From the NCBI GenBank assembly GCA_026984935.1, contig JALSRD010000041.1, forward strand, positions 124,001 to 188,000: DNA of 64,000 nt, read 5' to 3'. Positions 10,010 to 19,667 of this stretch are shown here, piece by piece (the first letter of the stretch is position 1; each line of letters starts with the position of its first letter). The notes under the pieces were generated by a model. It saw nothing but the letters and a program-made list of their open reading frames with translations, was not told where the DNA came from and did no database searches. The DNA comes from Desulfobacterales bacterium. GTDB lineage: Bacteria; Desulfobacterota; Desulfobacteria; Desulfobacterales; JALSRD01. Made by a program: the position numbers and the translations under genes.

Positions 10010-10330
10010 GATCTTTGCACAAATTGCCTTCCTCACCGCCCGACTTTCAGGACATTCGTTGCCAAAGGCGGTTTATGTGCCGTTGGACCTCGCGCGCAAA
10101 GTGGCGTATCACTTGTCGCTGATGGCGGCATCCCGAAAACCTGGACTTTTGGACACCAATGTCGCATCGGCAGTGCGTGTTTGCAGGGCTGCCGAGGAAC
10201 GAGGCTATGACATCTCGGGAAGCCTGTTTCGTACCGGCGGGGAACCATTGACAAACGAACGTCTACAGATCATCGAACGGACGGGAAGCCGTGCTTACTG
10301 CAATAATGGCATTTTCGAAGCTGGGCGTCT
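10010..10330 (+). pseudogene. AMP-dependent ligase (phenylacetate-CoA ligase/CapK-like) fragment
   Basis: LPKAVYVPLDLARKVAYHL...NVASAVRVCRAAEERGYDISGSLFRTGGEPLTNERLQIIERTGSRAYCNNGIFEAGR; no N-terminal or C-terminal domain around it. Confidence 0.65.
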
Positions 10331-10543
10331 GTGCGGCCATCCAACGCACATTCAGGTCATCACAATTGAGCACCGCAAGACCGTTAGGGGGGAGTTCTCG
10401 AAGCATGTGCGCTTTTTCATTGCGTGTGGTCTCCAGGGTTTTCAACGAGCGGTGTGTTCGCTGCCGATGGTGGTAACCACGGTGGCATCCGGGTGAATCG
10501 CCCTGGCGAGAGGAGCCATCTGGCCCTTTCCGTCAATACCGAT
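10325..10543 (-). pseudogene. Mur ligase (MurF-like) central-domain fragment with frameshift
   Basis: Minus strand IGIDGKGQMAPLARAIHPDATVVTTIGSEHT then, after a frame change, RSLKTLETTRNEKAHMLRELPPNGLAVLNCDDLNVRWMAAQT. Confidence 0.7.
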
Positions 10544-11223
10544 TTACCGGGGATTACCGGCATATTGGAGGCACGAAAAAAATCATGCCGCCACGGTCCG
10601 ATACGGATGTATCCCAGAGTGCTGAGTTGGTGATAGCCGGCCTTTTGAATGGCGCGTACCCCCCACTTGTTTTCCGGCACCACGACGGCCAGCAAACGCC
10701 GATATCCGCGTCTCTTAAGGTTCTGAATCATCCAGTCGGCACATGTGGGTGAGAGGTTGCGGCCGCGCATGTCGCAAGCGGTGTGTGACGCGTAAACGTA
10801 GACCTCGTCAGCAGCCACGGACAAGGGACAGTTCAGATAGTTGATCCATACGTTGCGGAATGCCGCCCAGCGGGCGTGCACGATGCGGCCGTTGCGACGC
10901 GCAACGAAACATATGTGCCCGGCGGCAAGCCGGCGGCGGACGGTTAACGGGCTTTCTCCCCGGGAGAATTCGCAGTAGGCCGGTATGTCCGCAATGCCGA
11001 GTAAACTGCAGACAACCGGAAAAGAGGTTGTCGCTTTGGGTCCTGGCGTGTCAACCCGCCGTGCGAATAAAAACATGCGGCGATAGACGGTCTCTTGCAG
11101 AATTTTAAAGCCAAGGGATCTGATGCCTTCTGTACGGAGTATTTCAACTATCCGCCGCAGAATTTTCGTGAAACTCCAGTTTATTCTATTTCGGATAAAA
11201 AAGGAATATTCTCCGCGCGACAT
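10417..11223 (-). CDS. GNAT-like N-acetyltransferase, C-terminus runs out of frame into the Mur ligase fragment
   Basis: GNAT-like core ...MIQNLKRRGYRRLLAVVVPENKWGVRAIQKAGYHQLSTLGYIRIG. Confidence 0.65.
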   Translation of the reverse strand: MSRGEYSFFIRNRINWSFTKILRRIVEILRTEGIRSLGFKILQETVYRRMFLFARRVDTPGPKATTSFPVVCSLLGIADIPAYCEFSRGESPLTVRRRLAAGHICFVARRNGRIVHARWAAFRNVWINYLNCPLSVAADEVYVYASHTACDMRGRNLSPTCADWMIQNLKRRGYRRLLAVVVPENKWGVRAIQKAGYHQLSTLGYIRIGPWRHDFFRASNMPVIPGKSVLTERARWLLSPGRFTRMPPWLPPSAANTPLVENPGDHTQ

Positions 11224-13110
11224 TTACAGCAGGTCTTGGACCCTGGCGAGAATGTCTTTGCGTCCCATGCCCTGGTACGGAATCTGTTCGTAAAGGCCGC
11301 CGTGGCCTTCCCGGCACGTGCCCAGGTGGGCGTAACGCGGGCTGTAGCCGCGCTCCAGCAGCCAGGTGCCGTAGCGTGTGCCCAGGCCGGTTTTCACGTT
11401 CTGGGTTTCCACCACCAGCACAAAGTCAGCGCCGCCGACCTTTTTCAGCATGTCTTCATCGGGCACATTCAAAGTGGGCTTGTTGACCAGACCGACGGCA
11501 ATGCCCTCGCTTCTGAGATGCTCCACCACATCCAGGCAGCGGTAGAGCATTTCGCCGTAAGTAACGATATACCCCCTGTCGCCTTCGCGGATGAGCTCGT
11601 CTTTCCCGGGTTCGAAACGGTAGCCGTCGTCGAAGAACGGCCGGCCGTTCTCGGCCAGGATGTAGGGTGTGGCCGAGCGCGTGGAAAAGATGAACCGCAG
11701 TCCGGGATCGGTAAAGACCGTCTCGATGACGGCTTTCATCTGATGGCTGTCGGCCGGAAAATAGAGGCGCGTGGCATCGTCTTTTCCCAATCCGTTATCG
11801 GCGAAGAAATTGTTGATGCCAAAATGGCAGGTGTTGTCGGCCATGTCGTCGACCCCGGCATGGGAAAAGTGGGCCAGCACGTTGGCACGATTCAGGCGCG
11901 CCATGGTGATTTCGGAGATTACCATCTCCATGAAGGCTGAAAAAGTACCGAAGATGCCCTGGCGGCCCTTTTCGGCGCCGAAACCGGCCGCCAGCGAGAA
12001 GTTGTTGCGCTCCATGATGCCGCCGGAAATGTAGATTTCCGGAAAGGCCTTGCGGATGTGGTGCAGGCCGCAGGAGCCCTCCAGGTCCGAATCCACCACC
12101 CGCACGCGGTGTTGACGGTCGGGCATCTTTTCCAGCATTTCACAGACAAATTTGCCGAAATTGTCGCGGTTCTTGGCCTTTTCGGCCGTGCTTCCCAGAA
12201 AGGCGGACGGGCTGGAGGTTTTGGCGGCCGTCGAAAGCATCGTCACGGCCTGCTCGCGTCCGTGGGCTGCCAGATAGTCTGCGGCCAGTTCCACCGGGAT
12301 GACGTCATGGCCTTTGGGGAGCCCCTCGATGCCCTTGACACCGATGGCCATGCTGCGCGTATTGACCAGCGCCCGCGGTCCCTTCTGGTGCAAGGCGCCG
12401 CGGATGCGCTGAAACAATCCGGCGTAGTCTTCGCCGTCTCCGGTATCGACGGGCAGGCCGTGGCCGGAAAGGGTCTTGGCAAGTGAAAAACCCTGCATGT
12501 ACTTGCTGGGATGGCCGGCGATGGTAACATCGTTGGCATCCAGCAGCAGTTTGATATTCAGGTTCTGGGCCACGGTGCAGCGGGCCGCTTCGGCATCCGA
12601 GCCCTCCTGCTGGGAACCGTCGCTGCCGAACAATACGACGGTCCGGTCCGGATTCGCAACAGCGATGCCGTTGACGTAGCTCCACAGGTGCCCCAGACGG
12701 CCGGAGCTGAAAAAGATGCCGGCCGTATCGTCACGTTCGGGGTGTCCGTAAAGGCCGTGGCCGAATTCGCGATAGTGCAGCAGTTTTTCCGCCGGCATGT
12801 AACCGTGCAACACCGCCATGAGGTACTGGATGGCCACACGGTGGCCGGCTTCATCAAAGAAAACCGGGTAAATGGAGGTGTCGGCGCGCATGCAGGCATC
12901 GATGATGAGCACCTCGGGCACGATGTCGTAAGGCCCGCCGGTATGTCCGCCCAGCCCACGGGCATTGGCATATGCGGTAAAGAATATAATGCTGTCGCGC
13001 ACCAGTTGAATGTTTTCGGAAAGCCGGGATTCCTGCGCGGCGCTCAGTGCATCCTGGTCGGAGCGGAGTTCAAGCGGTTTGTAAGCCGTAAGGTCGATGG
13101 GAAATTGCAT
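11224..13110 (-). CDS. Transketolase-like TPP-dependent enzyme
   Basis: TPP-binding GSDGSQQEG...DANDVT; FSHAGVDD, GTFSAFMEM pyrimidine domain; C-terminal domain VLVVETQNVKTGLG; start MQFPIDLTAYKPL. Confidence 0.85.
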   Translation of the reverse strand: MQFPIDLTAYKPLELRSDQDALSAAQESRLSENIQLVRDSIIFFTAYANARGLGGHTGGPYDIVPEVLIIDACMRADTSIYPVFFDEAGHRVAIQYLMAVLHGYMPAEKLLHYREFGHGLYGHPERDDTAGIFFSSGRLGHLWSYVNGIAVANPDRTVVLFGSDGSQQEGSDAEAARCTVAQNLNIKLLLDANDVTIAGHPSKYMQGFSLAKTLSGHGLPVDTGDGEDYAGLFQRIRGALHQKGPRALVNTRSMAIGVKGIEGLPKGHDVIPVELAADYLAAHGREQAVTMLSTAAKTSSPSAFLGSTAEKAKNRDNFGKFVCEMLEKMPDRQHRVRVVDSDLEGSCGLHHIRKAFPEIYISGGIMERNNFSLAAGFGAEKGRQGIFGTFSAFMEMVISEITMARLNRANVLAHFSHAGVDDMADNTCHFGINNFFADNGLGKDDATRLYFPADSHQMKAVIETVFTDPGLRFIFSTRSATPYILAENGRPFFDDGYRFEPGKDELIREGDRGYIVTYGEMLYRCLDVVEHLRSEGIAVGLVNKPTLNVPDEDMLKKVGGADFVLVVETQNVKTGLGTRYGTWLLERGYSPRYAHLGTCREGHGGLYEQIPYQGMGRKDILARVQDLL

Positions 13111-13340
13111 GGGCGTCACCTGTGCGGTTGGGTTTTGCGAAAGCGGCGTTGGTGGTGTAGCGTCGCCGGTCATGGGACGGCCACGGGCATGACGGGGTAT
13201 CATCCGTGCTGTCCGCATTCGTCCGCACCGGAGTCTTTAAGCACGTAAGACCCGTTTCTGGCAAGCAGTTTTTTGCGACACGCCGCGGTGCAAGCCGCGA
13301 CGTGTCGCCTGGATGCAGCCTCCGCGAATCTTTGAAGGTG

Positions 13341-14432
13341 TTATTTGCCGAAGTAGTTGTGCAGGAAACGAAGAAACTTTTCGTTTTCTTCATCCAGCCC
13401 CGGAGTGACCCGGAAGAAACCGTCTTTGCCGTGAATTTTGCCGATTTTCTTCAGGTAGATCTTTTCCATTTCGATGGCCGCCGCCAAAATTTCGGCCGTG
13501 GTTCTGCCGCTCATGGAGGCATCGATGAGCATATAATTACCATGGGCCGGATAGGGTTTGAGGCCGACTCCCTGCGCTGCTTCGTAAAATTTTTTCATCC
13601 AGCGATTGTTGTGTGCCACCTTGGCCTGGATTTCTGCGGGATTGTCGATAATGGCTTCGGCGGCCGCCATGGACATCAGGCTGACATTCCAGGGCAGGAA
13701 CATGGTGTTGAAGGCCTTGATCATTTCCTCGGTTCCGAGCACATAGCCGAAACGGATGCCGGCAAAGCCGTGGGCCTTGGAAAAAGTGACCGACAGAAAC
13801 ACATGCGGGTATTCCTTGATCAGGGATGCCTTCGACGGAATTTCCGGGTTGTAGTCCTTGTATGCCTCATCGATGCAAAGCGGGATACCGGTTTTGCAGA
13901 ACCGTTCGAGATCCGCATCGTCGATGAAGACGCCGGTGGGGTTGTTGGGATTGATCACCAGGATCAGCTTGGTCTTTTCATTGATGGCGTTCAGCATGCC
14001 GTCCACATCGTACTGCAGATCTGATTCGCGCACCGGAACCTGGACCACCTTGCCGCCGCACAGCTCAGCCCGGGGCGGGAAAAGTCCAAAGGTGGGGTCC
14101 GACATGATGATTTCGTCACCGGGCTGCATAAAAACACGCATCATGGCATCGATGACCTCTGAAGACCCGTTGCACAGGGCGACGTTGTCTGGTCCCAGGT
14201 CGTACTGCGCACCGATTTTCGCGCGCAGGCGTTTCATGCTGTCGGGATAGCGGTTGCCCATCCGGACGGCGTCGGCCACGGCCTGCACGACCTTTTCGGA
14301 TGGCGGAATGGGGTTTTCGTTGAGCATCAGCCGGGCGTGGTCCGGATGCGCCCAAGCGACATCCAGAATGCTCGGGTCGTATTTTCTGGCAGTCGTCAGC
14401 CAGGGCACGAACCAGTCTTTCAGCTCTTTCAT
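13341..14432 (-). CDS. HisC-like PLP aminotransferase (class I/II)
   Basis: LNENPIPPSEKVVQAVADAV; INPNNPTGVFI; CIDEAYKDY; SVTFSKAHGFAGIRFGYVLG. Confidence 0.88.
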   Translation of the reverse strand: MKELKDWFVPWLTTARKYDPSILDVAWAHPDHARLMLNENPIPPSEKVVQAVADAVRMGNRYPDSMKRLRAKIGAQYDLGPDNVALCNGSSEVIDAMMRVFMQPGDEIIMSDPTFGLFPPRAELCGGKVVQVPVRESDLQYDVDGMLNAINEKTKLILVINPNNPTGVFIDDADLERFCKTGIPLCIDEAYKDYNPEIPSKASLIKEYPHVFLSVTFSKAHGFAGIRFGYVLGTEEMIKAFNTMFLPWNVSLMSMAAAEAIIDNPAEIQAKVAHNNRWMKKFYEAAQGVGLKPYPAHGNYMLIDASMSGRTTAEILAAAIEMEKIYLKKIGKIHGKDGFFRVTPGLDEENEKFLRFLHNYFGK

Positions 14433-14505
14433 GGTGGATCTCCTTTTTGGCTTTTGAATTTCGTTTTGCAGGTTCCTTGGCATCTTTTTGCAATACATTG
14501 GCCCA

Positions 14506-15618
14506 TTATACCACGTCTTCCAGCGGCGTATAGGGCATGCCGAAAGCATCCGCAACACCGTGGTAGGTGATTTTGCCGTCGATGATGTTGATACCCTTGG
14601 CGATGGCATTGTTCTGCAATGCGGCCTGTCTGTAGCCCTTGTCTGCAATTTCGATGGCATAGGGAAGCGTGGCGTTGGTTAGCGCCTTGGTGGAGGTCAC
14701 CGATACGGCGCCGGGCATGTTGGCCACGCAGTAATGCACGATACCGTCGACTTCATAAATTGGATCGTCATGGGTCGTAGGGTGGGCGGTTTCAATGCAG
14801 CCACCCTGATCAATGGCCACATCGACGATCACAGAGCCCGGTTTCATGAGCTGCAGCATATCGCGGGTGATCAGCTTGGGGGCCTTGGCACCGTGGATCA
14901 GAACAGCGCCGATGACCAGGTCAACCCGCGGCAGGAGTTCACGGATCGCCGCCGGGCTGGAAACCAGCGGGAAACAGTTGGCCGGCATGATATCACTCAG
15001 ATAGCGCAGGCGATTGATATTGGTGTCCATGATGTGCACCTTAGCGCCCATGCCGCAGGCCAGCTTGGCCGCATTGGTGCCCACGATGCCGCCGCCGATC
15101 ACCAGAATTGAGCTGGGTTCGACGCCCGGCACACCACTGAGCAGGATTCCCTTACCGCCAAAGGTTTTTTCGAGATATTTGGCGCCCTCCTGAATGGACA
15201 TGCGCCCGGCGACTTCGCTCATGGGCATCAGCAAGGGCAGCGAGCGGTCGGGCATTTCAACGGTTTCATAGGCAATGGCGATGCATTTGGCATCCACCAT
15301 GGCCTGCGTCAGCTTCTCGTTGGCCGCGAAATGAAAATAGGTGAACAGGATCTGTCCCTCCCGTACCAGGTCGTACTCGACCGGCAGAGGTTCTTTGACT
15401 TTCATGATCATATCGCAGGATGCGTAGAGCTGTTCGGCGGATTGACCGATCCTGGCGCCGGCCTTCTGGTAGTCGGCATCCGAAAATCCCGAACCTTTGC
15501 CCGCCTGGGTTTCGACAAAGACGTCATGCCCGCGTGATACCATCTGCTCGACACCGGCCGGCGTCATGGCAACCCTGTTTTCCTTGGTTTTAATTTCCTT
15601 TAGTACACCAACTTTCAT
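14506..15618 (-). CDS. ald: Alanine dehydrogenase
   Basis: MKVGVLKEIKTKENRVAMTPAGVEQM; MKVKEPLPVEYDLVREGQILFTYFH; VIGGGIVGTNAAKLA. Confidence 0.95.
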   Translation of the reverse strand: MKVGVLKEIKTKENRVAMTPAGVEQMVSRGHDVFVETQAGKGSGFSDADYQKAGARIGQSAEQLYASCDMIMKVKEPLPVEYDLVREGQILFTYFHFAANEKLTQAMVDAKCIAIAYETVEMPDRSLPLLMPMSEVAGRMSIQEGAKYLEKTFGGKGILLSGVPGVEPSSILVIGGGIVGTNAAKLACGMGAKVHIMDTNINRLRYLSDIMPANCFPLVSSPAAIRELLPRVDLVIGAVLIHGAKAPKLITRDMLQLMKPGSVIVDVAIDQGGCIETAHPTTHDDPIYEVDGIVHYCVANMPGAVSVTSTKALTNATLPYAIEIADKGYRQAALQNNAIAKGINIIDGKITYHGVADAFGMPYTPLEDVV

Positions 15619-15696
15619 GATTCGCCTCCTTGGCCTGAAGAAGTTTGGCATCTTATAACACCACGGTCGAATTAACACTGTGACGCGTTACGAGGT

Positions 15697-16899
15697 TTAG
15701 GCGCTTTTTGCCAGACAGTTGGAGGCAAATTCCACCATTTCATTGGTTGCTTTGGAAAACTGTTCAGCAGTTCGGATCAATGCCGGATGGCTGTTGTATT
15801 CACTGCGGCTGTATCCGTCTTCGGCATAAGCCCGCTCAAAGTAGGGGACACGCATCAATTTCTGCATGACGTCGGCGGGGATATCCTGCCAGATACGATC
15901 TTTTTCAAAGACGACTTTGTCACGATCCTTGAATGTGAGGAGCTGGGCGATGAATTTGGGCGGACAGGTGACGACAATGTCGGCGCCGGTTTTTTCCTCC
16001 AGGTGCCAGAGATTGACTGTGCCGTTGACGGTGGGGCCCAGTCGCAGCGAACAGGAGAGCATTTTGCTGGGGTAATCGTTCTCCTTCAGCAGGCGGTAGG
16101 CCTTCTTGAAAATCGCCAGTTCGGCCAGGCGCACATCTCCTTCGCTCAGTTCGACGCCGGCTTCTTTCGCAAAATCACGCAGGCCCCCCAAATCGCCGTA
16201 GCGCGACTCCATGTGTGTGATCACCGAGCGCCAGCGGGTCAGGTCGACGTTGTTTTTTTTCGCGATTTCAAGCCCCTCTTTGACCGAACGCGCGCAGTCC
16301 ATCAGCTGCGGCAGAATGAAGGTCAGGGTATTGTTGGTGGCAATGCCTCTGGCCGTCAGTTCTTTGATCACCCCGTAGCCCTGGCTGGAACCGGGAACCT
16401 TGATCATGACATTGGGGTTGATGGCGGCGAGTTCCAGTGCCTGTTGCAGCATGGCATCGGCATCGAATACACTGCGCGGATCCACCTGCCCGGAAAGGTA
16501 TCCCTCCTTGTGGTGGCTGGCCTCAAACAGCGGCAGATACATCTCCGATCCCCGGCGGACGACTTCTTTGTAGAGCATCCAGAAGAGGCCCTCCTTGTCG
16601 ATCCCCGGGTTCCGGTGAATCATGTCCTGGGCGATCTGCTCCCACATGGGCACGTTATCCTGGATGGCCTGCAGCGAAAGCGGAGGATTGGTGGTCACGC
16701 CCCGGAAAAGCTGGGACTGGGGGTCGTCGAGATTGTACATCCTGGCAAAAAACTGTTTCCACAGCGCGGCATCTTCGGCAGGTGCATCGGCCAGCATCTT
16801 GCGGCACCAGTTGTCGAAAATCACCGGCGAAGAATCCCACCAGATCTCCATGCCCGGGCTGACTTCCACCAGTTTTTCCATCAGGTTCTTGCTTTGCAT
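15697..16899 (-). CDS. Transaldolase-family protein, long (400 aa) form
   Basis: LFRGVTTNPPLSLQAI; NPNVMIKVPGSSQGYGVIKEL (Schiff-base Lys); GIATNNTLTFILPQ. Confidence 0.82.
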   Translation of the reverse strand: MQSKNLMEKLVEVSPGMEIWWDSSPVIFDNWCRKMLADAPAEDAALWKQFFARMYNLDDPQSQLFRGVTTNPPLSLQAIQDNVPMWEQIAQDMIHRNPGIDKEGLFWMLYKEVVRRGSEMYLPLFEASHHKEGYLSGQVDPRSVFDADAMLQQALELAAINPNVMIKVPGSSQGYGVIKELTARGIATNNTLTFILPQLMDCARSVKEGLEIAKKNNVDLTRWRSVITHMESRYGDLGGLRDFAKEAGVELSEGDVRLAELAIFKKAYRLLKENDYPSKMLSCSLRLGPTVNGTVNLWHLEEKTGADIVVTCPPKFIAQLLTFKDRDKVVFEKDRIWQDIPADVMQKLMRVPYFERAYAEDGYSRSEYNSHPALIRTAEQFSKATNEMVEFASNCLAKSA

Positions 16900-16944
16900 A
16901 ACGTCCTCCTCTGAGCGTTTAAAAATGGGCTCAAGTGTTATAGA

Positions 16945-16954
16945 TGTATAGACA
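16945..16954. promoter_or_regulatory. HutC-type GntR operator match upstream of the transaldolase gene
   Basis: tGTaTAgACa matches GT-N-TA-N-AC. Confidence 0.6.
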
Positions 16955-17001
16955 GGCTACAATTTAACCAACCTGCTCTTTTTTGTCAACTGTAAACTGG
17001 G

Positions 17002-17763
17002 TCAGAGGCTTTCGTCACGCAGATGATACCTTCCCAGTTCGATTTCGAAAATGTATTTGTCCCCCCGGTAGTATGAGTACAGGAGCTCAATGGGAATGTT
17101 GTTTTCGTCGAAAGTCAGGCTCTGCATGAAAAAGCCGGCCGATTTAGGGGCCACAGACAGGTAGCCGGCAATTCGCCGGTTCAGATTTACGGCCCGGATG
17201 CTCTGCTCACTGCGTGCCAGCACGACGTTGAACTTTTCGGAAAGCAGCTCGTACATGGATCCGGTGAGGTCATGGCCGAGGATGCCGGCAAACATGTCAG
17301 CCTGCAGAAAACTCTCTTCGTAAATCAGCGGGATGCCGTTTCCAATGCGCAACCGCCGGATGGAAACGACGTGGTTTTGTTCACCCAGCACCAGGGCACG
17401 TGCCACGGGTGCAGGGGCCTTTCCCAGGCCTTTTTTCAGCAGGCGTGTTTTTTCCCGACCGCCGATTTCGCGCAGGTCATCCCGGAAACTGGAGATGCGC
17501 GTCAGTTTGTGGGTCAGCGCCACAGGTTCGGTGGCTGCGACAAATGTACCGGTGCCTCTTTTTTTGACGAGCATGCCCTCGGACACCAACTCGGCAATGG
17601 CCTGACGCAACGTATTGCGATTGACGTCGCACATTCGCGAGAGTTCAATTTCTGAGGGAAGCTTATCTCCGGTTTTAAAGCGGCCGGACTGAATCAGCTC
17701 TTTCAGCCAGCGGCTGATCTGCAGGTATTTGGGGATCGGATTGGCCGGATCGACGATTTTCAA
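17002..17763 (-). CDS. GntR family (HutC/UTRA) transcriptional regulator
   Basis: PIPKYLQISRWLKELIQSGRFKTGDKLPSEIELSRMCDVNRNTLRQAIAELVSEGMLVKKRGTGTFV; UTRA-type C-terminal domain. Confidence 0.93.
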   Translation of the reverse strand: MKIVDPANPIPKYLQISRWLKELIQSGRFKTGDKLPSEIELSRMCDVNRNTLRQAIAELVSEGMLVKKRGTGTFVAATEPVALTHKLTRISSFRDDLREIGGREKTRLLKKGLGKAPAPVARALVLGEQNHVVSIRRLRIGNGIPLIYEESFLQADMFAGILGHDLTGSMYELLSEKFNVVLARSEQSIRAVNLNRRIAGYLSVAPKSAGFFMQSLTFDENNIPIELLYSYYRGDKYIFEIELGRYHLRDESL

Positions 17764-17790
17764 AGCGTATCCTCTAGGGACCCTCTCACC

Positions 17791-19506
17791 CTATGCATCT
17801 ACGGGTACCAGGGAGGAGGTCTGCCTCCCGATTTTTTTAGATACGAAGTGCAGGATGCCGAGCATCACCAGTACAATGGCGATAATGCAGGTGCACATGG
17901 CATTCGCACTGGCGGTCCAGCCGTCATTGTCCAGCATGATGATTTCAATGGCCGCCAGGTGCACCGAAGCGGATACCAGAAAAATAACGGCGCTGATGGT
18001 CGTCATGGAGCGCATGAAAAAGTACAGAAAGTTCTGGAAAAATGCAACCTTGGAAAGCGGGAAGATGATTTTGAAAAACGTCCGCAGGCTGTCTCCGCCC
18101 AAACTGATGGATGCTTCCTCGATGGACGGATCGATGTTCCGCAAACTGGATATGTTCGACAGAATGCCCAGCGTGAAATTCGAGATAATGACGCAGATAA
18201 CGACGATCCAGGGGGTGCCGTAGAAAACGTAGTACGGTTTGTTGAAGGCCAGGATATATCCCAGGCCCATGACCAGCCCGGGGATGGCCGCCGGCATGAC
18301 CGAAAGCAGGTACAGCGGCTGCTTGAGGAAGGGCCGCCGGGTTTCCATGACATAGCCGGCCACCAAGGTGATAAAGGCGCCACCGAGACCCACTACCAGG
18401 GCAATCCACAGGCTTGTCCAGATGGCCGAATAGCCGCCGATGGAAGGAAAATGATAGTGCGCCAGCGTCAGGGTCCAGTCGTAGGGCCAGGTCTTGACGA
18501 AAGAGCCGATGATTACGGTGGCGAATACGACGATAATGGAAAACGAAAGCAGCGAACAGTACGACAGAAAGGCGCTTTTTTTAAACGGCCGGGAGGGCGG
18601 GATAACCGGTTTGGCAGCCCCGCTGATCATGGAGAACGTTTTGCGCGAAATATAGTAGTTGAGCATAAAAGCCATCAGCGAGGGCACCAGCAGAATAATG
18701 CTGATGGTCGCGCCCAGATCAAAACGATACAGGTTGGTCACCTGGGCGTAGATTTCGGTGGCCAGCACGTTGTAGTTGCCGCCGATGACCACCGGGTTTC
18801 CGAAATCCGTAATCGTCAGGTTGAACGTCAGTGCGGCGGCGCTGAAAATCCCGTACTTGGCTGATGGCAGAGTAATACGCGTAAAGACCTTGAAGGGCGA
18901 TGCCCCCAGGCTTTCGGCCGCTTCGTCCAGACGAATGTCCACGGCGGAAAGGGTGGTGAACAATATGACAAAAGCATGCGGCAGGCAGTAAAGCACTTCC
19001 GATACGATGATGCCCACCGGCCCGTAGATGTTCCAATTCGTATGCAGCAGGTGTGCGGTGACGATGCCGTTGCGCCCGAACAGGTAGATCAAGGCCAGGG
19101 CTTGCATGATGGAAGGCGCCACCAGCGGCATCATGATGAGGTTGCGGAAAAACGTTTTCCCGGGAATCGTGGTGCGCGTCAGGGCGTAGGCGAAAAAGAA
19201 TATGACGACGGTAACGATCAGCGTGGTGGCGACCGAAACGTACAGGCTGTGCCACAGCGCATTCAAGGTGTAGGAAGTGGTGAAGTACTTGTGAAAATTG
19301 ATCAGTGTAAAGTTGTGCAGCGCAAAGTGTCCGCCCTTGAAAAAACTGAGCCGCAAAATAGAAGTAAGCGGAAAGAGCATGAAAAAACCCAGCAGCAGGA
19401 GGATGAAAATCGTGACTGCCGGTATGACGAAACGGTCCGTTTCCAGGCGGCCGGCCGGAACGGCGTATGTTTCCGGAGCATCGGGTTCAGCAGTAGGGGT
19501 ATCCAT
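17791..19506 (-). CDS. ABC transporter permease, two-domain, putative 2-aminoethylphosphonate (PhnU/PhnV-like) type
   Basis: Two membrane halves with EAA-type loops (LDEAAESLGASPFKVFTRITLP; IEEASISLGGDSLRTFFKIIFP). Confidence 0.88.
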   Translation of the reverse strand: MDTPTAEPDAPETYAVPAGRLETDRFVIPAVTIFILLLLGFFMLFPLTSILRLSFFKGGHFALHNFTLINFHKYFTTSYTLNALWHSLYVSVATTLIVTVVIFFFAYALTRTTIPGKTFFRNLIMMPLVAPSIMQALALIYLFGRNGIVTAHLLHTNWNIYGPVGIIVSEVLYCLPHAFVILFTTLSAVDIRLDEAAESLGASPFKVFTRITLPSAKYGIFSAAALTFNLTITDFGNPVVIGGNYNVLATEIYAQVTNLYRFDLGATISIILLVPSLMAFMLNYYISRKTFSMISGAAKPVIPPSRPFKKSAFLSYCSLLSFSIIVVFATVIIGSFVKTWPYDWTLTLAHYHFPSIGGYSAIWTSLWIALVVGLGGAFITLVAGYVMETRRPFLKQPLYLLSVMPAAIPGLVMGLGYILAFNKPYYVFYGTPWIVVICVIISNFTLGILSNISSLRNIDPSIEEASISLGGDSLRTFFKIIFPLSKVAFFQNFLYFFMRSMTTISAVIFLVSASVHLAAIEIIMLDNDGWTASANAMCTCIIAIVLVMLGILHFVSKKIGRQTSSLVPVDA

Positions 19507-19667
19507 GGGCAAATTCAGTTCTTCCTGAGTTCTTGATTGGCAAATGCAGGGGGATTTTTCGCTGTTTCAGCGCCCGCTGCCGGCAAGATGCAGTGGCTGC
19601 TGATCAACCGCTTCATCTCATTTGCCGGTGCTGCAACGGCGAATGGATCTTCCCCGCGCGTTGTGCG

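Noticed and set aside
15787-16914. 375-aa plus ORF opposite the transaldolase gene
   Set aside because: Shadow ORF; the minus strand has the Schiff-base motif and regulator context.
17848-18864. 338-aa plus ORF opposite the ABC permease
   Set aside because: Highly charged, Gly/His/Asp/Arg-rich shadow of a membrane protein.
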